Positions 40,715 to 49,828 of a stretch of 64,000 bases of DNA are shown here, in pieces (the first letter of the stretch is position 1; each line of letters opens with the position of its first letter). A program made the position numbers and the translations under genes. The notes below the pieces were generated by a model, which made no database searches, had not been told where the DNA came from, and saw nothing but the letters and a program-made list of their open reading frames with translations. The stretch lies in the NCBI RefSeq assembly GCF_035967765.1, contig NZ_JAYWIT010000001.1, one strand, 5' to 3'. This DNA is from Conexibacter stalactiti. Lineage in GTDB: Bacteria > Actinomycetota > Thermoleophilia > Solirubrobacterales > Solirubrobacteraceae.

Positions 40715-41361
40715 CCCGCATCCTGATCGCCGAGGACGAGGAGCGGCTGGCCGCCTTCCTCGAGAAGGGTCTGAAGGCCGAGGGGTTCGCGACGACGGTC
40801 GTCGGCGACGGCGACACGGCCGCGGCGGTCGCGCACGAGGACGAGTTCGACCTGCTCGTGCTCGACCTCGGTCTGCCGGGCAAGGACGGCATGGACGTGC
40901 TGCGCGAGCTGCGCGCCCGCGGCAGCCGGCTTCCGGTCGTGATCCTGTCGGCGCGCGACGAGACGGTCGAGGGGCTGGAGCTGGGCGCCGACGACTACAT
41001 GACGAAGCCGTTCCGCTTCGACGAGCTGCTGGCGCGGATCCGCGTGCGGCTGCGCGACCAGCCGAGCGCCGACACGCTCGTGCTGGCGGCCGGCGACCTC
41101 TCGCTCGACCTGCGCACGCGGATGGCGGCTGTCGACGGCAGGACGATCGAGCTGTCGGCGCGCGAGTTCACGATGCTGGAGGTCTTCCTGCGCCATCCCG
41201 GCCAGGTGATGAGCCGTGAGCAGCTGCTGTCGCACGTCTGGGGCTACTTCTACGACCCCGGCTCCAACGTCGTCGACGTCTACGTCGGCTACCTGCGCAA
41301 GAAGCTCGGCAAGGACCGCATCCGCACGGTCCGCGGCATGGGCTACGCGCTCAGCGAGTAG
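40711..41361 (+). CDS. OmpR-family response regulator (216 aa)
   Basis: The receiver domain has the acidic pocket (AEDEE), the phospho-acceptor Asp in LLVLDLGLPGKDG (residue 52), Ser/Thr in VVILSARDE and Lys in DYMTKPF. The C-terminal winged helix (ELSAREFTMLEVFLRHPGQVMSREQLLSHVWGYFYDPGSNVVDVYVGYLRKKLG) is of the OmpR/PhoB type. Start ATG 40711 overlaps the kinase stop, with GAGAGGAAG upstream. It probably binds the phased CTCAYG repeats upstream of the operon and so also may affect the divergent peptide-exporter-kinase genes. Confidence 0.95.
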   Translation: MTRILIAEDEERLAAFLEKGLKAEGFATTVVGDGDTAAAVAHEDEFDLLVLDLGLPGKDGMDVLRELRARGSRLPVVILSARDETVEGLELGADDYMTKPFRFDELLARIRVRLRDQPSADTLVLAAGDLSLDLRTRMAAVDGRTIELSAREFTMLEVFLRHPGQVMSREQLLSHVWGYFYDPGSNVVDVYVGYLRKKLGKDRIRTVRGMGYALSE

Positions 41362-42239
41362 CGGCGGCTGCCAGCGCGCGGCGGATCACCGCGGCGGTCT
41401 GCGCAGAGCGGCGGACGACGTCGTCGTGGGTGAAGCGCAGGACCGTGCAGCCGTGGAGGGTGAGCGTGTTGGCTTTCTCGCGGTCGCGCGCGAAGGCCCT
41501 GCGGCTGCGGTGCGTCTCCCAGCCGTCGGCCTCGACAGCGAGCCGCGCCTGCGGCCACCACGCGTCGACCTCCGTGCTCACGCACCAGCCGCCGCAGCGC
41601 GATCTCGAGGCCCGAGCGCGTCAGCTGCAGCCCGCGCCGGCGCGTCTCCTCCAGCGCCGCGCGCAGGTTCGCGTGGCCGCGTCCGTGGCGGCCGCGCGTG
41701 CGCGCCATCGCCGCCTCGACCGCCCCGAGGTCGAACTGCCGCGCCCGCTCGGCCTCGGTGAGCGCATGCAGCAGCCGCTCGCGGTCGAGCAGCTCGGCGA
41801 GGTCGACGAGCGTGCGTGCGACGGTCGTGACCGGGATCGCGGCGACGGTCGTGACGTCGGCGGCGGCCAGGATGCGGCGGGGGAAGAGGCGGAGTCGCAC
41901 CGTCGAGCGAACGTCAGCGGACGTCGAGACCTCGAAGCGACCGTAGCTCCAGTTGCCGAGGCCGTGCAGCGCGCCCGCGTCGCGGTGGCTGAGCACGGCG
42001 CAGTCACCGGCCGCCAGCACCGCCGCCAGCCAGCGCCCGTTGCGCGTCAGCCGCCGGTGGCCGACCGCGTAGACGCCACGATGGAGCGGCAGCAGCTGTC
42101 TGCGCCGCAGTCCGTGGGCGATCGCGCTCCGACCGACGCCGAGTGCAGCGAGCTGCCGTCGCGCGACCACGCCGTGCTGCACATCGGCGAGCCGCGCAAC
42201 GGCCTGATCCTGTTGATGAGTGCGGTTCTGTGCATCCAT
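41351..42239 (-). pseudogene. AbiEi-antitoxin-N/DUF559 endonuclease-like gene, frameshifted
   Basis: The first 210 residues read in one frame: an AbiEi-type winged-helix start (VQHGVVARRQLAALGVGRSAIAHGLRRRQLLPLHRGVYAVGH), then VLSHRDAGALHGL and VTTVARTLVDLAELLDRERL. The expected DUF559 (Vsr-like PD-(D/E)XK) domain, EVDAWWPQARLAVEADGWETHRSRRAFARDREKAN and VLRFTHDDVV, is in another frame (41351-41581). The junction near 41575-41590 lacks the usual LPRP-type linker, as after a deletion of about 40 nt that is not a multiple of three. In the original frame the tail to 41343 is Arg/Pro-rich nonsense. It overlaps the end of the response regulator gene. Start 42239 or GTG 42248. Confidence 0.8.
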
Positions 42240-42259
42240 GACGTGCACAGAGCCGCGGT
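42218..42259. repeat. Palindromic 42-nt repeat, copy 2
   Basis: Arms GCGGTTCTGTGC and GCACAGAGCCGC (one mismatch) enclose the start codon of the DUF559-type pseudogene. The element matches copy 1 at 33055-33096 in 33 of 42 positions, including the bases flanking the stem (GAG on the left, GGT on the right). Confidence 0.65.
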
Positions 42260-42303
42260 CACCCGGAGATTCGCCCCCGGCTCGGGCGCCGGTTTCGCTT
42301 CGC

Positions 42304-43293
42304 TCAGCCGTCGTCCTGCCGAAACGCCCAGCGCACCTCTTCGACCGACAGGCCGCTGGCGACGCAGGCGAGCAGCTTCATGCGCGCCGCCTGGGGGGAG
42401 AGGAAGCCGACGGGGATGATCCCGGTGTCGCGCAGGTCCTGCTCGGAGCCGGCGTAGCCGTAGGTGCCCTGGAGGACGACGCCGCGCTCGGGGCGGCAGT
42501 AGGCGACGATCGGGATCCGCTCCGCCGCCTCGGCCCACAGCTCCAGCAGCGGCGGCGCGAGGTGGCCGGCGCCGAGCGTGCCGATCACGACGCCGTCGGG
42601 CTCGGTGTCGAGCGCCGCGCGCGCGAGCGTGCCGTCGTCGCCGGCGCCGGTCGGGACGACGTGGACGAGCTTGTCGAGCGCCGGCGGGTCCAGCGGCGGG
42701 TTGCGGGGCAGCCGCGACCAGATCGTCGGGTGGCCCTCGGTGACGCGGCCGAGCGGACCGGTCTGCGGCGAGGAGAAGGCGACGAGCGAGGTCGTGTCGG
42801 TCTTGCGCGCGCAGCGGGCGTGGTGGATCTCGCCGCCGAAGACGACCAGCACGCCCATCCCGGACGCCTCGTCCGAGTTCGCGACCGAGACGGCGTCGAG
42901 CAGGTTGGCGGGGCCGTCGGCGCCGGCCGCGGTCGCGGGGCGGATCGCGCCGGTGAAGACGATCGGCGCCTCCGCGTCGTGGATCACGTCGCACAGCATC
43001 GCCGTCTCCTCCAGCGAGTCGGTGCCGTGCGTGACGACGACGCCGATGCCGCGGCGGGCGGCGTCGCGCGCCTGGCGGCAGACCTCGAGCTGGTCGGCGA
43101 GCGTCAGGTGGGCGCTCGGCTTGTTGACGACGTCGACCGCGTCGATGTGGTCGCCGTCGGCGAGGTCGGGGATCGCGGCGACCATCGCGGAGGCGTCGAG
43201 CTGGGGTGTGGCCCCCGAGGGACCGCCCATCGCGATCGTGCCGCCGGCGGCGAGGATGCGCACGCGGCGCGAAGCGGGGGGACGTGAGGCCAT
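42304..43293 (-). CDS. Type I/II L-asparaginase family protein (329 aa)
   Basis: Hydrolyses asparagine (possibly glutamine) to the acid and ammonia. The first catalytic Thr is in RILAAGGTIAM, and the second block VVVTHGTDSLEETAML holds the Thr-Asp pair; a Lys in the middle (ARKTDTTSLVAFSSP) completes the site. No signal peptide is found, so it is cytosolic. Placed next to an ammonium transporter it fits nitrogen supply. A TAGATT box ends 6 nt before the ATG, suggesting a leaderless transcript. Confidence 0.92.
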   Translation of the reverse strand: MASRPPASRRVRILAAGGTIAMGGPSGATPQLDASAMVAAIPDLADGDHIDAVDVVNKPSAHLTLADQLEVCRQARDAARRGIGVVVTHGTDSLEETAMLCDVIHDAEAPIVFTGAIRPATAAGADGPANLLDAVSVANSDEASGMGVLVVFGGEIHHARCARKTDTTSLVAFSSPQTGPLGRVTEGHPTIWSRLPRNPPLDPPALDKLVHVVPTGAGDDGTLARAALDTEPDGVVIGTLGAGHLAPPLLELWAEAAERIPIVAYCRPERGVVLQGTYGYAGSEQDLRDTGIIPVGFLSPQAARMKLLACVASGLSVEEVRWAFRQDDG

Positions 43294-43299
43294 CCGGCC

Positions 43300-43305
43300 A
43301 ATCTA
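43300..43305 (-). promoter_or_regulatory. Putative leaderless -10 box of the asparaginase gene
   Basis: On the minus strand TAGATT ends 6 nt before ATG 43293, with no Shine-Dalgarno. Confidence 0.5.
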
Positions 43306-43344
43306 GCGAGCTGCCCGCGCCGGCCCCGCAAGGGCGCGCCCGGC

Positions 43345-44706
43345 TCAGCGCACCGCCGGCTCGTCGGCGACCGGTTCGACGCCGGCCTCACCGCCGACGA
43401 TGAACTGCTCCGGGTAGCCGTACATGCCGTGCTCGACGAGGTCGAGCCCCTCCTCCTCCTCGGCCTCGGTCACGCGCAGGCCGAAGATCGCCTTGATCGC
43501 GGCGAAGGTGACGTAGGAGATCGTGAAGACGAGCGTGAAGGCGAGCACGACGCCGAGCGCCTGCACGCCGAGCTGCTCGAACGAGCCGTTGTAGATCAGG
43601 CCGGCCTGCCCTGGCGCACCGGGCGCGTCGGCGAGCCGCGGCGCGGCGAAGATCCCGCACGACAGCGTCCCCCAGATGCCGGCGACGCCGTGCGCGGAGA
43701 GCGCGCCGACGGGGTCGTCGAGCACGCGGTCGATCGCCAGCACCGAGACGACGACGAGCACGCCGGCGACGAGACCGATCAGCGGCGCCGCCCACAGCTC
43801 GACGAAGCCGCACGGCGCGGTGATCGCGACGAGCGCGCCGATCGCCCCGTTGCCGACCATGCCGACGTCGAGCCGGCGCGTCAGCAGCGTCACGGTGATC
43901 GCCGCGCCGACGACGCCGGCGGCCGCGGCGATGTTGGTCGCGAGCGCGACCTCGGCGAAGCGGGCGCCCGTGGTCGTGAGCGTCGAGCCGGCGTTGAAGC
44001 CGAACCAGCCGAGCCACAGGATCAGCACGCCGAGGCCGAACATCGGCATCGAGTGGCCGGGGATCGCGCGCGGCTCGCCGTCCGGGCCGTACTTGCCACG
44101 ACGCGGGCCGAGCAGCAGCAGCGCCGCCAGGCCGCCGGTCGCGCCGGTCAGGTGCACGACGGTCGAGCCGGCGAAGTCCTGCATGCCGGAGCCGATCTGG
44201 CCGAGCAGCCCGCCGCCGAAGATCCAGTGCGCGACGAGCGGGTAGATCACGGCGGCGAAGACGACGGCGTAGATCGGGTAGGCGATGAAGCGGATCCGCT
44301 CCAGCGTCGTGCCCCAGACGATCGCGAGCGAGACGGCGCAGAAGACCATCTGGAACAGCACGAAGCCGCTGTCGGCGGGGGTCACCGGGCCGGCTATCGG
44401 GCTGCCGGGCGAGAGCGTCTGTCCGACGTGCAGGAAGAAGCCGGAGTCGCCTGCCAGCCACGCGCCGCCGCCGAACGCGAGCGCAAAGCCGCAGGCCCAC
44501 CAGACGAGCGAGACGACGGAGAAGTTCAGCAGCACCTTCGCGACGACCGAGCCGACGTTCTTGCCGCGCGAGAAGCCGATCTCGAGGCAGGCGAAGCCGG
44601 CCTGCATGAACATCACGAGCACGGCGGCGACGACGATCCAGAGCGCGTCGAGGTCGAGCGTGACGCTCTCCAGCGTGCGCGCGCCGATCACGAGCGCCCC
44701 GGTCAC
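43345..44706 (-). CDS. amt: Ammonium transporter, Amt family (453 aa)
   Basis: Eleven-helix ammonium channel. Clear blocks are LDALWIVVAAVLVMFMQAGFACLEIGFSRGKNV, the pore region with FAGSTVVHLTGATGGLAALLLLGPRRGKYG (first conserved pore His), ILWLGWFGFNAGS and the second His in DPVGALSAHGVAGIWGTL. The C-terminal tail (FGLRVTEAEEEEGLDLVEHGMYGYPEQF) is of the regulatory Amt type that contacts PII proteins, yet no glnK gene follows. Instead its ATG overlaps the stop of a GGDEF-EAL gene upstream (ATGA). Confidence 0.95.
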   Translation of the reverse strand: MTGALVIGARTLESVTLDLDALWIVVAAVLVMFMQAGFACLEIGFSRGKNVGSVVAKVLLNFSVVSLVWWACGFALAFGGGAWLAGDSGFFLHVGQTLSPGSPIAGPVTPADSGFVLFQMVFCAVSLAIVWGTTLERIRFIAYPIYAVVFAAVIYPLVAHWIFGGGLLGQIGSGMQDFAGSTVVHLTGATGGLAALLLLGPRRGKYGPDGEPRAIPGHSMPMFGLGVLILWLGWFGFNAGSTLTTTGARFAEVALATNIAAAAGVVGAAITVTLLTRRLDVGMVGNGAIGALVAITAPCGFVELWAAPLIGLVAGVLVVVSVLAIDRVLDDPVGALSAHGVAGIWGTLSCGIFAAPRLADAPGAPGQAGLIYNGSFEQLGVQALGVVLAFTLVFTISYVTFAAIKAIFGLRVTEAEEEEGLDLVEHGMYGYPEQFIVGGEAGVEPVADEPAVR

Positions 44707-46922
44707 GTCGGCACGCGCGCCGGGCGGCGGTCGAGTTGGTCGGCGGGGACCGGCCGGCCGAGCAGGAAGCCCTGCGCCAGCGGCGCGCCGTGCTGGCGCA
44801 GCAGCTCCAGCTGGGCGACGTCCTCGACGCCCTCGACGACGGTCGTCATCCCGAGCGCGGTGCCCAGCTCCAGGACCGCGGCGACGATCGCCGTCGAGCC
44901 GGGATCCTCGGGCACCCGTCTGAGGAAGGAGCGGTCGACCTTCAGCACCTGCACCGGCAGGTCGCGCAGGCGCGCGAGCGACGAGTGGCCGCTGCCGAAG
45001 TCGTCGATCGCGATCGCCAGGCCGGCCTCGTGCAGCTCGTCGAGCAGCGAGCTGTCACGCCGCTCGTCGCTCAGCACCGCGCTCTCGGTCAGCTCGGCGC
45101 AGAACTGGCCCGGCGGGAGGTCGTGGCGAGCGATCGTCTGCGCGATCGAGGCGACGAGGTCGGGCTGGCGCAGCTGGCGCGGCGAGAGGTTGAAGCAGAG
45201 CCGCGGGCGGAAGCCCTCCTGCGCCCAGCGCGACGCCTGCCGGCAGAGCGCCTCGACCACCCATGCGCCGATCCCCTCGATCAGCCCGGTCTCCTCCGCG
45301 ACGGCGATGAAGCCGGCCGGCGGGACCAGCCCGTGCTCGGGATCCTGCCACCGCACGAGCGCCTCGACGGCGACCAGCACGCCGTCGTCGACGCGGTAGA
45401 TCGGCTGGAAGTGGAGGCGCAGCTCGTCGCTGTCGATCGCCCTCCGCAGCCGGCTCGTCAGCGACAGCCGTTCGCGCGCCTCGCTGGCGCCGCGCTCGTA
45501 GAAGGCGACGGCGCCGCCGCCGGCGCGCTTGGCCTGGTGCATCGCCATGTCGGCGTGCTTGAAGAGCGACTCGGCGTTGTTGGCGTGGCCGGGGAAGAGC
45601 GCGATCCCGATCGAGGTGCCGATGTGGAACTCGGCGCCGGCGACCGCGAACGGCCGCTCCAGCGCCTCCATGATCCGCTCTCCGGCGAGCTGGGCGACGA
45701 CCTGCGCGTCCTCCGCGCCGCAGTCGAGCAGCAGCATGAACTCGTCGCCGCCCTGACGCGCGATCACGTCGCCCGCGCGCGTCAGCTCGGCGACGCGCTG
45801 CGCCGTCTCGCGCAGGACGGCATCGCCGGCGCCGTGACCGAGCGAGTCGTTGACGAGCTTGAAGTTGTCGAGCCCGATCTGCACGAGCGCGACGGCGCCG
45901 CCGGTGCGGCGGGCGCGCGCGAGGTCGCGCTGCAGCTGCTCCTCCAGCAGCGCGCGGTTGGGCAGTCCGGTGAGGCGGTCGTGGTGGGCGAGGTAGGCGA
46001 CCTGCGCTTCCGCGCGGCGGCGCTCGGTGACGTCCTCGCCGGAGCGCAAGACGGAGGTGACGTGACCGTCGGCGTCGCGCACGACCGCGTTGCGCCAGGC
46101 GATCTTGCGCTCCTCGCCGGCCTTCGTCAGCAGGAAGGTCTCATGGCGCTCCTCCGGCAGCTGCTCGCCCGCGACGAGCTTGCGGAGGACGTCGCGCGCC
46201 TCCTCGCGGTCGCCGGCCGGGACGACCGTCTCGTACCAGTCGCGGCCGACCAGCTCGTGCTCGGAGAAGCCGAGCAGCTCGCAGCCCTGGCGGTTGACCA
46301 GCTCCACGTGGCCGCTCGGGTCGAGCACGACGACGAGCGTCGAGACGACCTCCAGGTAGCGCTGCGCGCGGTCGCGCTCCTCGCGCAGGCGGCGCGCCGA
46401 CTCGACCGAGCTGGTCACGTCGGCGACGGTCACGACGACGCCGCGGCGCGTCGTGCCGTGGGCGCCGCCGATCGGGCGCGCGAGGATCGTGATCCAGCGC
46501 TCGCCGCCATCGGGCGCGGCGCGGCGCAGCGTCGCGCGCACCGGCGCGCTCTGACGGACCGCCCGCTGGGCGGGGTTGTCCTGCTCGGAGAGCGGCTTGC
46601 CGTTGTCGTAGCGGAGCGTGTCGCGCCGCAGGACCGAGCCTGCCTCGTCGGCCATCTCGTCGGCGGTGACGCCGAGGATCCGCAGCGCGCTGGCGTTCCA
46701 GCTGAGCGGCTTCAGCTCGGCGTCGAGCACGACGACGCCCTCCTCGAGCCCTTCGACGACGGCGCGGCTGAGCCGTTCGGCGGCACGCAGCGCCTGGCGT
46801 GCGCGCTGCTGCGGCGCGGCGTCGACGACGAGGCCGCGGCTGACCAGGGGCCCGCCGCGCCTGCCGTCGCGGTCGCGTTCGCCGAATGGAGCGCTGAAGC
46901 TCGGACGAGAGCTCATCTCCAC
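44703..46922 (-). CDS. PAS-PAS-GGDEF-EAL protein, c-di-GMP turnover (739 aa)
   Basis: Two PAS domains (about residues 45-175 and 180-300) precede a diguanylate cyclase domain (DRLTGLPNRALLEE; LDNFKLVNDSLGHGAGD; intact GGDEF at about 391-395 with an RxxD inhibitory site, RAGD, five residues before) and an EAL phosphodiesterase domain (intact VEALVRW at about 519-525, DDFGSGHSSLARL near the end). Both activities may thus be present. No TM helix, so it is cytosolic with a PAS-bound ligand or redox signal. It is translationally coupled to the Amt gene. Start GTG 46922 has GAGGA upstream; ATG 46916 is an alternative. Confidence 0.93.
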   Translation of the reverse strand: MEMSSRPSFSAPFGERDRDGRRGGPLVSRGLVVDAAPQQRARQALRAAERLSRAVVEGLEEGVVVLDAELKPLSWNASALRILGVTADEMADEAGSVLRRDTLRYDNGKPLSEQDNPAQRAVRQSAPVRATLRRAAPDGGERWITILARPIGGAHGTTRRGVVVTVADVTSSVESARRLREERDRAQRYLEVVSTLVVVLDPSGHVELVNRQGCELLGFSEHELVGRDWYETVVPAGDREEARDVLRKLVAGEQLPEERHETFLLTKAGEERKIAWRNAVVRDADGHVTSVLRSGEDVTERRRAEAQVAYLAHHDRLTGLPNRALLEEQLQRDLARARRTGGAVALVQIGLDNFKLVNDSLGHGAGDAVLRETAQRVAELTRAGDVIARQGGDEFMLLLDCGAEDAQVVAQLAGERIMEALERPFAVAGAEFHIGTSIGIALFPGHANNAESLFKHADMAMHQAKRAGGGAVAFYERGASEARERLSLTSRLRRAIDSDELRLHFQPIYRVDDGVLVAVEALVRWQDPEHGLVPPAGFIAVAEETGLIEGIGAWVVEALCRQASRWAQEGFRPRLCFNLSPRQLRQPDLVASIAQTIARHDLPPGQFCAELTESAVLSDERRDSSLLDELHEAGLAIAIDDFGSGHSSLARLRDLPVQVLKVDRSFLRRVPEDPGSTAIVAAVLELGTALGMTTVVEGVEDVAQLELLRQHGAPLAQGFLLGRPVPADQLDRRPARVPT

Positions 46923-47002
46923 GGTTCCTCGACAGAAAACCGTTTCACTTGAGCCGTGGGCGGCGTTCGCCGCGATGAGCGGACACGCGCCAGCTCAGGA
47001 GA

Positions 47003-47029
47003 GCGGCGGCGCGCCCCGCGCGCCGCCGC
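47003..47029 (-). terminator. GC hairpin after the first beta-propeller gene
   Basis: An 11-bp perfect stem (GCGGCGGCGCG with 47019-47029), loop CCCCG, located 10 bp after the stop codon at 47039 on the minus strand. No T-tract. Confidence 0.6.
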
Positions 47030-47038
47030 CCGTCTGTC

Positions 47039-49648
47039 CTATCTCTGCGTTCTGCAGCGCGGCGTTCTCGGCGCCGTGGCCGGGAGCGCGTAGACGTACG
47101 CCGTGGGCAGATCGCCGACGCCCGCTCTCTGCGTGCCGCTGTCGCCGATCCCGACGAAGGCCAGGCAGCGACCGCTCGCGCTCAGCGACGGCAGCGAGGC
47201 GCCGCCGCCGAAGAGGGCGTCGCCGGCCGGGCCGAACGGCGGCGGCGCGCTCAGCGAGCCGTCGGCGGTCGCGCGCACGTAGACACCGGAGCGGTATCTG
47301 CCGCCATGCCCCGGCAGCAGGTTCGTCGCCACGCTGTCGAACGCGACCTGCGCGCCGTCCGCGTCGACGCTGATCGTTCTGACCTCGGCGTTCGCCGGCG
47401 GTCCGCCGGGCGCGCGGCTGACGAGCGTGTTCTGGTGCGTCGTCAGGTCGCGCGCGACCGCCTGCTCGATCCCGCCGAAGCTGCCGGCCTCCGGCGCGAG
47501 CGCATCCTCGCTGGTCAGGAAGGCGACAACGTCGCCGTCGCCGCTGAGCGCCGGCGCGCGGCCGGAGCCCTTGGCGCCGGTCGCGCCGCTCTGGCGGGTG
47601 ACCAGCCGCGTCGTCTCGGCGACCACGTCGCGCACGTAGACGTCGCGGTACGAATCCGGGTCGTCGGGGTCGATCGCCTGATTGGTGTCGAAGGCGACGA
47701 CCGTCCCGTCGTCGGAGATCGCGTAGTCCCCGATCCCGCCGACAGCCGCGCCGCTCGGGCCGTCGGCGCGGCCGGCGAGCGTCGTTCTACCGGCGTCGAC
47801 GTCGCGCACGAGCAGGCCTGAGCCGGGGAAGACGACATGTCTGCCGTCGCCGCTGATGCGTGCGCTGGTGATGTTGCCGGTCTCGTTCGCGCCGCCGAAG
47901 CCGTCGGCGCGTGAGACGAGCGTCGTCGTCGCGGTCGCGAAGTCGCGCAGGTAGACCGACTGCGCCGCACGACCGGCGACGGGGTCGGCCGGATCGAGGC
48001 TGGCGCCGGTCACGAAGACGACGCGGCTGCCGTCGTCGCTGATCGACGCGGCATAGCTGCCCTCGGTCGCGAGCGCGCCGCTCGCTCCGGTCAGCCGCGC
48101 CGCCGGCTCCAGCGCTCCGGTCCACGTGTCGCGCCGGTAGACGCTGCGGTAGGTCGGTCCGTCGACCTCGAGCGCGACATAGCGGCCGTCGGCGCTGATC
48201 CGCCGCGACGTCTGTCCGAGCGTGCTCACCGACAGCGCCGGCGTGCGCAGCGCGCCGGCTCTTCTCGGCCGCGAGATCAGCTCGACCGGACCGGCCGGCA
48301 GCGTGCGCGCGTAGACGCCCTGGAAGGGACGGTCGAGGTCGGGGACGATCGACTCGTGCACCAGCCACGAGACGACCGCGCCGTCGTCGGAGATCGCGCC
48401 GTCGCGCTCGAAGTCGGCTCTGCCGCTGCCGCCCGTCACGACCGTGGTGGTCGCGCTCGCCACGTCGCGGACGTAGATGTTCCAGTAGTTGGTCGCGGGT
48501 CCGCCGATGCTCGTCATCGACGAGGAGAAGACGACGCGTCTGCCGTCGGCGCTGATCCCGTCGACGGTCGTGTCCCCTCTCGCCAGCACGCCGTAGCCCG
48601 TGGCCAGCAACTCGGTCTCCGGCTGCGACAGGTTGCGCACGTAGCCGTGCCATTCGACCGCCGCCGGATTCGGCAGGAGCTGATGGAGGTCCCACGAGCG
48701 GCTCGCGAAGGCGACGTGCACGTCGCCGCCGCCGTCGACGGTGATGTGCGGGTCACGCGCGTCGGCGACGCTGGTCTGCAGCGGCAGGCCGTAGCTGTGG
48801 CTGACGAGCGTCGTCGCGTCGGTCGTCGCGGTCATGTCGCGCGCGTAGACCTGCGCCCGCGGGTTTCTCTCTCTGCCGAAGCCGATCCCGGTGACGAGAT
48901 CTCTCGCCGCGGAGACGAAGGCGACCCAGCGGCCGTCGGCGCTGATCGACGGGTCGCGCGATTCGGTGTCGGCCTCGCCGCCGGCCGCGTCGAGCGAGAC
49001 GAGCGCGGTCGTGCCGCTGCTCAGCTGACGGCGGTAGACGTCGCGCCGTCCGCTGACGTCGCCGGGCACGAGTCCGTCGGCCGTCGTGAAGACGACGTGG
49101 TCGCCGTCGCCGGAGAAGCCGAACTCGTCGTCGACGTCGAGCACCGTCCCGGGGGTCGCGAGCGTCGTCGTCTTGGCGGCGAGGTCGCGCACGTAGACGT
49201 CGGTCGCCCCGTCGGTGTCGGCGGGATCGAGCGCGGCTGCCGTCGCCCACGCGATCCGTCTGCCGTCGTCGCTGATGACGGGGTTCCAGGCGGAGCCGCT
49301 GCCCGGCGTCCCTCTCGCGCCGGTCGCGCGGCTGACGAAGACGACGCGGCCGGTTCTGCGGTCCTTGCGGAAGACGTTGGCGGCGTCGCGCTCTGCCTCG
49401 CCCGAGAGCGCGTCGACGCCGGAGAGGAAGGCGACCCAGCGGCCGTCGGCGCTGACGCTCGGCCGCGACGACCCATGGCTGCCGGCGCGGTCGACGACGC
49501 CGCTCTCGCCGGCAGCGATCTCGCCTGGCAGCAGGTCGAGCGCGCCGGTCGCCGCCGTCGCCCCCGGTCTGAGCGCGCTCGCGCTCCCTCCTGTGATGAG
49601 CACGATGCCGGCCGCGACGAGCGTCGCGGCAGCTGCGGTCCTTCGCAT
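47039..49648 (-). CDS. Secreted PD40/TolB-like beta-propeller protein (869 aa)
   Basis: A signal peptide (basic start, LVAAGIVLITGGSASA) precedes many copies of a repeat with the pattern ISxDGRxVAF-S-A-L-P-D-D-DVYVRDL-T-LVSR, the WD40-like PD40 strand motif. About 15 repeats fill the protein, which should fold into one or two propellers outside the cell. It ends shortly after ATAYVYAL with no cell-wall anchor, unlike its longer paralog at 51608-54781. Start ATG 49648 has AAGGGGA upstream; the open frame continues upstream by chance. Function unknown: binding, or a scaffold for enzymes. Confidence 0.85.
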   Translation of the reverse strand: MRRTAAAATLVAAGIVLITGGSASALRPGATAATGALDLLPGEIAAGESGVVDRAGSHGSSRPSVSADGRWVAFLSGVDALSGEAERDAANVFRKDRRTGRVVFVSRATGARGTPGSGSAWNPVISDDGRRIAWATAAALDPADTDGATDVYVRDLAAKTTTLATPGTVLDVDDEFGFSGDGDHVVFTTADGLVPGDVSGRRDVYRRQLSSGTTALVSLDAAGGEADTESRDPSISADGRWVAFVSAARDLVTGIGFGRERNPRAQVYARDMTATTDATTLVSHSYGLPLQTSVADARDPHITVDGGGDVHVAFASRSWDLHQLLPNPAAVEWHGYVRNLSQPETELLATGYGVLARGDTTVDGISADGRRVVFSSSMTSIGGPATNYWNIYVRDVASATTTVVTGGSGRADFERDGAISDDGAVVSWLVHESIVPDLDRPFQGVYARTLPAGPVELISRPRRAGALRTPALSVSTLGQTSRRISADGRYVALEVDGPTYRSVYRRDTWTGALEPAARLTGASGALATEGSYAASISDDGSRVVFVTGASLDPADPVAGRAAQSVYLRDFATATTTLVSRADGFGGANETGNITSARISGDGRHVVFPGSGLLVRDVDAGRTTLAGRADGPSGAAVGGIGDYAISDDGTVVAFDTNQAIDPDDPDSYRDVYVRDVVAETTRLVTRQSGATGAKGSGRAPALSGDGDVVAFLTSEDALAPEAGSFGGIEQAVARDLTTHQNTLVSRAPGGPPANAEVRTISVDADGAQVAFDSVATNLLPGHGGRYRSGVYVRATADGSLSAPPPFGPAGDALFGGGASLPSLSASGRCLAFVGIGDSGTQRAGVGDLPTAYVYALPATAPRTPRCRTQR

Positions 49649-49828
49649 GACAGTCCCCTTTTTGGTCGAATGACCCTGCCCTCGCGCGATCGTAGGGAGC
49701 CGCGTCCCACCCCGCGCCAGCCCGGTCCACTTCTCTCTGGTCTGCCGGATGACCGCGCGCGGTGCGACGGCGACAGCAGGTGGGTAGCCCGGCGCGAGGC
49801 CCATCCAATCTTTTAGAGGGGAGCACCC

